Source of the DNA: Planctomycetota bacterium
Lineage (GTDB): Bacteria > Planctomycetota > JACQVV01 > JASMLP01
Assembly (NCBI GenBank): GCA_030748635.1
Contig: JASMLP010000168.1
Location: 1 to 51,168, forward strand
Length of the DNA: 51,168 nucleotides
Reading direction: 5' to 3'
Shown here: positions 1-7,009 of the stretch, piece after piece
Layout of the letters: every line of letters begins with the position of its first letter
How positions within the stretch are numbered: position 1 is the stretch's first letter
Position numbers and translations under genes: made by a program
The notes under the pieces: model-generated
Seen by the model: only the letters and a program-made list of their open reading frames with translations
Told to the model about the DNA's origin: nothing
Database searches by the model: none

Positions 1-2046
1 AACGAAACCTCGCATGTAAATTTTACGAAAGGCGCGGGAGGGATACGCTTTCAGGTCGTCGAAAGTGATGGTTTCCAGAGCGGCCAACTGTTCGGCGTCT
101 GTGAAGTTGACCTCGCGGATCAACTGACGAAAAACATCGAACGCGTGACGAAGTGCGGGCTGTTTGACTTTGTTCTTGAGTCCTCGGACCATGGCTTCGC
201 GGAAGATCTCGTATTTTGCCTTGTCGATACGGACCTCGGTAAGAAACGGAGTTGCGAAAGCCAGAAGTTCCGGGAGTTTATGGGAATAGCCACCCGCGAT
301 AACAGTCAATCCTCCGCGGTCGCTTGCGATCCCCAGATTCATTCCGGCCTCGGACATCGGATACTGATGGGGATTGAGCGCTTCGTTTACGCTCTGGGCG
401 AAGAGAGCTCCCAATACGAAGTCGCGGGCGGATTGGTGGTTCAGGCGGTTCAAAATGCTTATTTTCAGTACCGCCTTGGGCTGTTGAAAGCGGACATCGT
501 GTCGGAGCCAGATCTCGCCAAAGTCGAACTTCTTGATCGCAGGAGGATCGTTGTAACGGGTTGCGACCAGATCGAAATCGGATGGGATGAACGCGTTTTC
601 AGCCGGCAGAGCCATGGTTTTGGTCGGTTTGGAAGTTTGGAGCTTTTTGACCAATTCCGGGCTCAGGGGTTGTTTGCGATATCGGGTGTTGTAATGAGGT
701 TCCACTTGATCGGTTTCGCGGTCTTTGGAGATGACAATGACCACCGCATTTTCGGGGATCAACGCGTCAAGGACCTTTCGAATCAGAGCGTCATCGCGTC
801 GTTGAATGAGGTAGATGGATTCCAGTAGTTTTTCGTGAGGCAGTCGGATCATCGATGCGGACAGGCCTTGGGCTTCGGAGAACGCGGTGCTCGATGTGCG
901 GAATCGAAAGTCGATGGCCGACATGTTCTGGGCTTGTTCGTGGATGTAGTCAGGAAGGCGTTCCAGGCTGCGCATGTGGTTGATCATTCCGAAGATTCGT
1001 TCCAGAACGACATCCACTTTTTGCAATCCGTCCTGAGTCAAACCCAGGGTCAGGTTGAAAGTGCCTTGAGAGCCGAGGCCGCGCGGCCCGGCGGAGAGAG
1101 AGGTGGCGAGCCCCTCTTTTTTGAGTTGCTGAAGAAGGCTCTCTTTCCCTTCGTGACCGAGGACCGAACCGATCACATTCCCCGGTTTGGATTCGTGGTC
1201 GAAAACCACTCCGGGAAGCTCGAATTTGATCCAGAGTTGACGAATGTCGGTCAAGGATTGGATGTCGACTCGATGGGCGGAAATTTCTGGCCAGAACAGT
1301 TTCTCGGTGACTGCCGGTTGACGAAGGCCTCGGTCCGGTACGGCGGTAAAGAGGGTTCGGGCCAAGGACTCGAGTTTTTCTAGCTTGGCATTGGAGACCA
1401 GGCAAAGGTGCATCAGGCCCGAAGAGTAGTGGGATTCATAAAATGCCCGAAGTTCTTCGTTTTGCACTCCAGCCAGCGTTTTGCTATTTCCGGTCGCGAA
1501 ACTGCAGTGGGGATGCTTGGGATTGACCAGCGATCGGTACACCTGGCGAGATCGCCAGTATTCATCATTGAGATTTTTCGAGTGTTCGGAATCGACAGCG
1601 TTGAGTTCTCTTTCCGACAGTTCGTCGGTTAAAAGGGGATCGATGAAGAATTGTGCGAATCGGTCCAGGGCGCCATCGAACGCTTGATTTTTGACCTCGA
1701 ACATGTAGGTGGTGTGGTCGTAGGCCGTGTACGCGTTGGATTGGCCATCGTTGGCGGCCAGGTAGTCTTTGTATTCGCCAGCATTGGGGTACTTTTTGGT
1801 TCCCAGAAAGAGCATGTGTTCCAGAAAGTGGGCAATGCCGGGACGTTTTCCATCGTGCATGGATCCCGCGTGTACGGCCAGGGCGGCCGCGCTATGGTCG
1901 GCTTCGGGATCGTGAACGAGAAAGACTTCGATGCCGTTATCCAAGGTGAGTGAACGGTACTCTTTTTCCGGTTTGGGATCGGCGGAAAGAGAGGAAGTCG
2001 CGAGAAGAAGGCAGAGGGAGAAAATCCCAATATTACGGACGTGCAT
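1..2046 (-). CDS. M16 (insulysin/pitrilysin-type) zinc metalloprotease, partial
   Basis: Secreted zinc peptidase of the insulin-degrading-enzyme/pitrilysin family, which degrades peptides in a closed chamber. The reading frame is open from ATG 2044-2046 to the left edge (682 codons, C-terminus missing; family members are roughly 950-1000 residues). Residues 1-22 are a hydrophobic signal peptide ending LSA-D. The inverted zinc motif HFLEH lies at residues 73-77 (H73, E76, H77). The third ligand is E154 in ELNAVDSEH, exactly 76 residues after H77, as in HxxEHx76E, so the catalytic half is intact. The start is supported by AGGAG about 9 nt upstream. It is transcribed divergently from the GroES-like gene, with a 213-bp shared upstream region. 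Family assignment is secure; the substrate is unknown. Confidence 0.93.
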   Translation of the reverse strand, partial: MHVRNIGIFSLCLLLATSSLSADPKPEKEYRSLTLDNGIEVFLVHDPEADHSAAALAVHAGSMHDGKRPGIAHFLEHMLFLGTKKYPNAGEYKDYLAANDGQSNAYTAYDHTTYMFEVKNQAFDGALDRFAQFFIDPLLTDELSERELNAVDSEHSKNLNDEYWRSRQVYRSLVNPKHPHCSFATGNSKTLAGVQNEELRAFYESHYSSGLMHLCLVSNAKLEKLESLARTLFTAVPDRGLRQPAVTEKLFWPEISAHRVDIQSLTDIRQLWIKFELPGVVFDHESKPGNVIGSVLGHEGKESLLQQLKKEGLATSLSAGPRGLGSQGTFNLTLGLTQDGLQKVDVVLERIFGMINHMRSLERLPDYIHEQAQNMSAIDFRFRTSSTAFSEAQGLSASMIRLPHEKLLESIYLIQRRDDALIRKVLDALIPENAVVIVISKDRETDQVEPHYNTRYRKQPLSPELVKKLQTSKPTKTMALPAENAFIPSDFDLVATRYNDPPAIKKFDFGEIWLRHDVRFQQPKAVLKISILNRLNHQSARDFVLGALFAQSVNEALNPHQYPMSEAGMNLGIASDRGGLTVIAGGYSHKLPELLAFATPFLTEVRIDKAKYEIFREAMVRGLKNKVKQPALRHAFDVFRQLIREVNFTDAEQLAALETITFDDLKAYPSRAFRKIYMRGFV

Positions 2047-2159
2047 GGAGGGCACTCCTGGTCAGCATATGAAGTGGTGAAGAATTGAGGTCTTTGTTGA
2101 CCCCGGTCGATCGGAGTCCGGTAGTGTCCACGTCCACCCCTCTGGAGGCAAGGGGATCT

Positions 2160-2191
2160 TGAAACGAAGGTCTCGTTTCATGTGCTATACT
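2160..2191 (+). promoter_or_regulatory. Inverted repeat next to a -10 box, upstream of the GroES-like gene
   Basis: A perfect 8-bp inverted repeat, TGAAACGA (2160-2167) and TCGTTTCA (2173-2180) with a 5-nt gap, lies 5 nt before TATACT (2186-2191), a good -10 hexamer. It therefore occupies the -35/spacer region, where a repressor or activator would bind. A TTGAAA at 2159-2164 is too far (21 nt) for a standard sigma70 -35. The repeat is not CIRCE (TTAGCACTC-N9-GAGTGCTAA). The operator role is inferred from position and symmetry. Confidence 0.5.
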
Positions 2192-2259
2192 GAACGCTAG
2201 TAGGCACTTAAGGAAAGTCCTTGCTGGAAGGGTGACTTTTGGCAAGCAGGAGCGGAGCA

Positions 2260-2634
2260 ATGTACGGAGGAAATAAACGGCTTCTAGTGGTAGGTGATCG
2301 GGTACTCGTGGAGCCCGATTGTGGGGAAGAACGCACCCAGGCCGGTCTTATCTTGCCGGTGGGAGCGGTGGAGAAACAGCCGGTTCAGGCGGGGAAGATC
2401 GTGGCCACGGGTCCGGGCACTCCGGTACCCGATTCGAGTCCCTCCGAGGAGGAGCCGTGGAAGGAGATCGTTTCCGAGCCTCGTTTCGTGCCGATGCAGG
2501 CTCGCGCTGGTGATTATGCGATCTTCTTTCGAAAAGCCGCGGTGGAAATTCAGTACGAAGGTTCGGATTATCTGATCGTTCCGCAATCCGCGTTATTGGT
2601 TTTGATCCGGGATCAAGAGGAAGAAGGCTTTTGA
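2260..2634 (+). CDS. GroES-like (Cpn10) co-chaperonin
   Basis: A 124-residue co-chaperonin-10 family protein. It starts with the Cpn10 hallmark VGDRVLVEP, continues through AGLILP, equivalent to the mobile loop that docks on GroEL, then GKIVATGPG, and ends with the beta-rich AGDYAIFFRKAAVEIQYEG and an LIVP segment. It is longer than typical GroES (about 95-100 residues) because of an acidic insert around residues 58-75. ATG 2260 is preferred over an upstream TTG (2239) because AGGAG (2248-2252) sits 7 nt before it. No groEL is adjacent, which suggests an accessory co-chaperonin with a dedicated or distant partner. It converges with the lipoprotein gene at 2658, 23 bp away. Confidence 0.85.
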   Translation: MYGGNKRLLVVGDRVLVEPDCGEERTQAGLILPVGAVEKQPVQAGKIVATGPGTPVPDSSPSEEEPWKEIVSEPRFVPMQARAGDYAIFFRKAAVEIQYEGSDYLIVPQSALLVLIRDQEEEGF

Positions 2635-2657
2635 TCCGGTAGTGCCGGAGTTCTCCT

Positions 2658-4343
2658 CTACGGTTGTCGATAGAGGCTTTCGACTCGCCGGCGATCGCCG
2701 TTACGGGTGGAATAGGTGGCGACGGTTTTCTGGGCGAGGGAAGGGTTGTTGTTCTTGGGGCCGAACATGTGGTTCCAAGTGTTCACATGAATAATCGGGC
2801 GGCCGGATTGCCATTGGAACTGGTTGCTTGCGAAGGTGCCCGCGTAATGTTGAGCCACCATGACATCCCACTGCTGAGACCCGGCGTAGGAACCGGGAAA
2901 TTCGATACGGGTTGGAGTGCCTGATTTCCAGGAAGCGACCGTATCGAAGTGGTAGATGAAAGATTCGACATCTCGGATTCGTCGCCAGTGGTTGGATCGG
3001 TAGGCGTCGTAGCCGAGGTCGAAGAGAGCGAGTCCAAAGATCTTGAAGGTGTGATCTTCGTCCCGAAAAACCGCTGTGATCTGGACGCGTTTGGAATCGA
3101 GGGCCTGATAGAAAACCTGTTCGATACCGTTATCTTGATCGTAATCGATCTGGGGAATCTGGAAGATCGGTAGCTTGATCTGGGGAAACGTGCGGGAACG
3201 GGCGTTTATCGTTCCGGAATCGAGAACGGACCCTGAAGGGGTCAGAGCACGAAAATGCAGGGAGCCGGACCTGAATTCCAGGAGAAGGGCGCTGGAATGC
3301 CCGGAATGGAAGCTACGAGATTGAGGATGCCTCGGGGTGGTGAGCGTGGAAGGCGAAGGGCGACTGCAGACCTGGATAGAAGTGAAAGACGGGGTCTGGA
3401 TCCGTTCGTAGATCTCGTCTCGAGAAGAGAGGACCAGGTCTACTCCGTAGCGGCAGAAACGAGGTACCAGTTGACTCTGGATCCAGGCATCTTGAGCCCG
3501 AGTCCGGGGAGTCGTGACGGTACTCGCGGGAGGAGCGTGCATGAGAACCACGAGAAACGTGGGGTCGTTCACGGTATCGGTGGCCCGGCTAAGTACACCG
3601 TCGAGCCAGGAGAGTTGGGCGTCCGAGGTGTCTGGATTGGAGAGGTGGTTGGTGTCGAGGGTTACAAAAAGGGTGTCTTCACGGCGGGTCTCGTACCAAC
3701 TGCGATGTCCGGGAAGGCTCCATACCTCGTGACTGGTCGAGGCGTCGGATGACCGGAAAGATCCTCGTCCTGGCAGATAGTTATTCGGGCCGAAGGCGGG
3801 AAGAATCGGGGTCTGACTCCAGAGTTTCGAATCTTGGGACCAGAGAGCTTTCCAGTCGGAGAGTTCCGATCCTCGTTGGATGGCGTTGCCGGCATCCAGA
3901 ACCAGTTGGGGTTGATGCTGGAGGAGTTGGGCACTCCAGTTGGGACGGAGACCGGGGGCTTCCAGCGAACCGAGAACCACGGCGCGAAACCCCGAAGTCG
4001 AGGCGGAAGAGGCGGTCTGGAAGGTGGCGTCCCCGCTGTCGAAAAGGGTTTGCCCGTTGTGACGTGAAAGAACTCTGTAGTGATAGGTCGTGCCCGGAGA
4101 GAGCTTTTTCAAGTGAACCTGATGTTGCTCACGCGCCCCAGGGATCTGGATTTGCTGACCATAACGAGAGGTGAGTCCCCAGTGCACGAGGGTGCTGGCC
4201 GCCTGGTGGGTACGCCAGCAGACAACGATCGAGTCGGTATCGGGTTGCATGAGATAGGGCCCGAAAGAGACTTGTGTTCTCTGGGGTTGGCACCCTGTTG
4301 CCAGGAGCAGTAGGAGCCCAAATAGTGCGTATCTCGTCCTCAT
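2658..4343 (-). CDS. Purple-acid-phosphatase-like lipoprotein with degenerate metal site
   Basis: A 561-residue predicted lipoprotein (lipobox LATGC, Cys18). Residues about 25-108 match the N-terminal fibronectin-like domain of purple acid phosphatases (SIVVCWRT, then LSPGTTYHYRV). Residues about 118-330 follow the calcineurin-like phosphoesterase fold, but the metal-binding motifs are altered: GSLE at 125-128 replaces the first Asp motif, AGN at 151-153 replaces GD, FGPNN at 184-188 replaces GNHD, and SSRDEIYER at 306-314 replaces GHxHxYER. Only the histidine of MHAPP (269) remains. Hydrolase activity is therefore unlikely, and a binding or structural role is inferred. The C-terminal about 190 residues are unrecognised. 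AGGAGG lies about 14 nt before the start, a little far. Confidence 0.75.
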   Translation of the reverse strand: MRTRYALFGLLLLLATGCQPQRTQVSFGPYLMQPDTDSIVVCWRTHQAASTLVHWGLTSRYGQQIQIPGAREQHQVHLKKLSPGTTYHYRVLSRHNGQTLFDSGDATFQTASSASTSGFRAVVLGSLEAPGLRPNWSAQLLQHQPQLVLDAGNAIQRGSELSDWKALWSQDSKLWSQTPILPAFGPNNYLPGRGSFRSSDASTSHEVWSLPGHRSWYETRREDTLFVTLDTNHLSNPDTSDAQLSWLDGVLSRATDTVNDPTFLVVLMHAPPASTVTTPRTRAQDAWIQSQLVPRFCRYGVDLVLSSRDEIYERIQTPSFTSIQVCSRPSPSTLTTPRHPQSRSFHSGHSSALLLEFRSGSLHFRALTPSGSVLDSGTINARSRTFPQIKLPIFQIPQIDYDQDNGIEQVFYQALDSKRVQITAVFRDEDHTFKIFGLALFDLGYDAYRSNHWRRIRDVESFIYHFDTVASWKSGTPTRIEFPGSYAGSQQWDVMVAQHYAGTFASNQFQWQSGRPIIHVNTWNHMFGPKNNNPSLAQKTVATYSTRNGDRRRVESLYRQP

Positions 4344-4455
4344 CGTGAGAAATCGACCCTCCTGTCGGATCCGTTCCGTTTTGACCCGGCATCCTCAAGG
4401 CGATGAAATGGTTTCAGAGTTTCCCTGTAGACCTCGATAACACACGCAACTTCCA

Positions 4456-4475
4456 TGCCGATCGCGATATCGGCA
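4456..4475. repeat. 7-bp inverted repeat in the upstream region of the phosphatase-like lipoprotein
   Basis: TGCCGAT (4456-4462) and ATCGGCA (4469-4475) form a 7-bp hairpin with a 6-nt loop, in the 234-bp region between the lipoprotein start and the end of the receiver-phosphatase gene. No T-tract follows on either strand, so it is more likely a protein-binding site or leader hairpin than a terminator. Nothing else recognisable lies in this gap. Confidence 0.3.
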
Positions 4476-4577
4476 GAAACTCCTGGTTTGAGGGCTCTTT
4501 ACGATGATTCGGTTACGAATTGTGACGCGACCCGGTAGAGGTTTTGTAACGAATCGCCGTTGGAGGCGCGTACGGTA

Positions 4578-5789
4578 TCAGACCGTCGAGTCGGAAGAGG
4601 GGAGTTCGAGCCCGAGGATGGAGAGATCGTCCTGGGTTTTCCCTTCACCCCACGTGCGGATCTGTTCCAGGATTTTATCGAGTGCCTGGTCTAGCGAGAC
4701 GGTGTGAGTGGTTTGGGTAGCCCGGGTCAGGCGAGATTCACCGAAGCATTCATCGGAATCGTTGCGGACTTCGGAGAGCCCATCAGAATAGAGGAAAAGT
4801 CGATCACCCGGAGAGAGATGGAGCGTGTGTTCCTCGTAATCGTCGTCTCCGAGACCGATCGGAAGGCCGCAGGCCTCGACGATTTCAGGGGCGGCGTCGT
4901 TTCGAACGTGAATCGGTCCAGGGTGACCCGCCGAGATGAAGCGGAAGTCTCCACTGGGAAGATCGAGAATGCCGAAAAGGATGGTGAAAAATTGTTCTGT
5001 GGTTTCGTTCCAGGGAAATCGTTGATTGAGAGCGCGGGCCACCGATCCGGGGGTGAGGTCGTTGCCGTTTTCGTCCTGAGGGGTTCGGAGATGCCGATCC
5101 AGATACGATGCGGCGGTAACTGAAAGCATGGCCGCGGGAGCGCCGTGACCGGATACGTCGAGTAGGTAGATCGCGAGACGGTCCGGACCGAGAGGGACAA
5201 TGTCGAGCATGTCTCCGGCAAGATGTTCGCACGCGTGAAAACGCCAGCGGACCTGGAACGGATCGGTTTGGACTTCCGCGGATGGCAAGAACGCTTTCTG
5301 GACTCTTCCGGCGGCTTGCAAGCCTTCGGTGAGGTGTTTGCGAATCTTGTTCAGTTCCCGATTGCGGGTCTCCAGATCGCGTTCGAGATGGATGAGCCTT
5401 TCACCCGCACGGATACGGACCCGCAATTCTTCGGACTCGAAGGGCTTGGCCAGGAAATCATCGGCTCCGGAATCCATCGCTTGGACCAGGTCCTCGGTCT
5501 CGCTTCGGCTGGTGAGAAGGATGGAGTAGATGTATGGAAGTTCGGAGTGAGAACGGATGCGTCGGACCAGCTCCAGGCCGTCGATACCCGGCATGATCCA
5601 GTCGGTAACCACGATCGAGATGTCCATTTCTTGAAGGATTTTCCAGCCGGATTCCCCATCCAACGCGGTCACAACGGCATATCCCAACATTTCCAGCTGG
5701 CGCTGGACAATTTGGAGCATGATCGTGTCATCCTCGACCACCAGGATCGTGGTCTGAGCTGGATCGGTTTCAAGTTGCTCGTTGTTCAT
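4578..5789 (-). CDS. Response regulator with PP2C-type (SpoIIE/RsbU-like) serine phosphatase output
   Basis: A 403-residue cytoplasmic signalling protein. The receiver domain (residues about 14-130) has the acidic cluster E19/D20/D21, phospho-acceptor D63 in VVTDWIMPG, T93 and K115 in LAKPF, all intact. A coiled linker (about 130-170, LERDLETRNRELNKIRKHL) leads to a PP2C/SpoIIE domain (about 175-395) with AGDMLD, DVSGHG, SDGLSE and QDDLSILGLEL supplying the metal-binding aspartates. Such proteins typically dephosphorylate an anti-sigma-factor antagonist in partner-switching pathways when the receiver is phosphorylated. No STAS or anti-sigma gene is nearby, so the partners are unlinked. The start ATG lacks an obvious Shine-Dalgarno. 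Confidence 0.92.
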   Translation of the reverse strand: MNNEQLETDPAQTTILVVEDDTIMLQIVQRQLEMLGYAVVTALDGESGWKILQEMDISIVVTDWIMPGIDGLELVRRIRSHSELPYIYSILLTSRSETEDLVQAMDSGADDFLAKPFESEELRVRIRAGERLIHLERDLETRNRELNKIRKHLTEGLQAAGRVQKAFLPSAEVQTDPFQVRWRFHACEHLAGDMLDIVPLGPDRLAIYLLDVSGHGAPAAMLSVTAASYLDRHLRTPQDENGNDLTPGSVARALNQRFPWNETTEQFFTILFGILDLPSGDFRFISAGHPGPIHVRNDAAPEIVEACGLPIGLGDDDYEEHTLHLSPGDRLFLYSDGLSEVRNDSDECFGESRLTRATQTTHTVSLDQALDKILEQIRTWGEGKTQDDLSILGLELPSSDSTV

Positions 5790-5911
5790 TCGTTAGGATC
5801 ATGGCAGATTCACGGTGATCGAACAAGCTCAGGAAGAGTCCTGGGAGAATCCGGTGGAACGGTTCGGGGTGACGGGGTAAAGAACGGTGTCTGGAGAAAA
5901 AGGAGTTTGCC

Positions 5912-6991
5912 ATGGATCCCGTCAATCTATTTGATTTCGAGCGGATGGCCCGCGAACGGCTGACACCGATGACCTGGGATTACTACGCCAGCGGTTCGCA
6001 CGATCAGATCACTTTACGAGAAAACGATCGGGCTTATGATCGGATTCAGTTGGCCTATCGGGTTTTGGCCGGAGTTGCTGAAAGAAATCTAGCAACCACG
6101 GTACAAGGACATCCGGTTGATCTTCCGATCTTGGTAGCGCCTTCCGCTTTCCAGTGCCTGGCTTGTGATGAGGGTGAATTGGCCACGGTGCGGGCGGCGG
6201 GGCGCGTCGGGACTCTCATGATCTTGTCGACACTATCGACTACGTCCGTGGAGGTTGTGGTCGAAGAGGCGACGAGTCCGTTGTGGTTTCAACTCTATGT
6301 GTATCGGGACCGATCGCTGACTCGGAGTCTGGTGGAACGAGTCGAGGCGGCGGGGTGCCGGGCACTGGTTGTGACGGTGGATGCCCCTTTGCTGGGAAGA
6401 CGGGAAGCAGACGTTCGAAACCGCTTCCATTTGCCTCCTGGGATGGGGTTGGAAAACCTGCATCCAGAAGGGGGAGGCGCGATGCCGGTGGATCCGTCGG
6501 ATTCGGGGCTGGCCTCTTATTTTTGTGATCTGATCGACCCCGGATTGGACTGGGAAGATATCGACTGGTTGTCATCGATCACCGAACTCCCCATTATTCT
6601 CAAGGGAATCATCCGTAGCGATGATGCGGTCCGGGCGGTGGAGCATGGTGTGGCTGGGATCGTGGTGTCCAATCACGGTGGCAGGCAGTTGGACACCTCG
6701 CCTCCCACGATCGAAGTGCTCCCTGAAGTTGTCGAAGCGGTGGGGGGAAGGGTGGAAGTTTATGTGGACGGGGGAATTCGCAGAGGCACCGATGTGATCA
6801 AGGCGTTGGCTCGGGGAGCCCGAGCGGTCATGGTCGGGCGACCGATTCTCTGGGGACTGGGGGCTGCCGGTGAAGAGGGCGCTGTCCGAGTTCTGGAAAT
6901 GTTAGGAGAAGAACTCGATCTGGCGATGGCTCTTTGCGGTTGTCGGGATGTGACAGAGATCACGTCCGATCTGATCCGGGAAACATCCTGA
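5912..6991 (+). CDS. FMN-dependent alpha-hydroxy-acid oxidase/dehydrogenase (glycolate/lactate oxidase family)
   Basis: A 359-residue TIM-barrel flavoenzyme that oxidises an L-2-hydroxy acid (glycolate, lactate or similar) to the 2-oxo acid. Catalytic residues sit at nearly the same positions as in spinach glycolate oxidase: Y24/Y25 in DYYASG, Y129 in WFQLYV, K231 in ILKGI, and H255 and R258 in SNHGGRQLD. The FMN-phosphate segment VYVDGGIRRGTDVIKAL and VGRPILWGL are present. The protein is soluble with no signal peptide. AGGAG lies 7 nt before the ATG. It is a single gene, diverging from the receiver-phosphatase gene and converging on the next lipoprotein gene 18 bp away. Exact substrate and electron acceptor (oxygen or quinone) cannot be read from sequence. 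Confidence 0.93.
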   Translation: MDPVNLFDFERMARERLTPMTWDYYASGSHDQITLRENDRAYDRIQLAYRVLAGVAERNLATTVQGHPVDLPILVAPSAFQCLACDEGELATVRAAGRVGTLMILSTLSTTSVEVVVEEATSPLWFQLYVYRDRSLTRSLVERVEAAGCRALVVTVDAPLLGRREADVRNRFHLPPGMGLENLHPEGGGAMPVDPSDSGLASYFCDLIDPGLDWEDIDWLSSITELPIILKGIIRSDDAVRAVEHGVAGIVVSNHGGRQLDTSPPTIEVLPEVVEAVGGRVEVYVDGGIRRGTDVIKALARGARAVMVGRPILWGLGAAGEEGAVRVLEMLGEELDLAMALCGCRDVTEITSDLIRETS

Positions 6992-7009
6992 TCCTCGATC
7001 GGTCTGAAA

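Noticed and set aside
2150-2200. CIRCE (HrcA) element upstream of the GroES-like gene
   Set aside because: The inverted repeat present does not match the CIRCE sequence or its 9-nt spacing.
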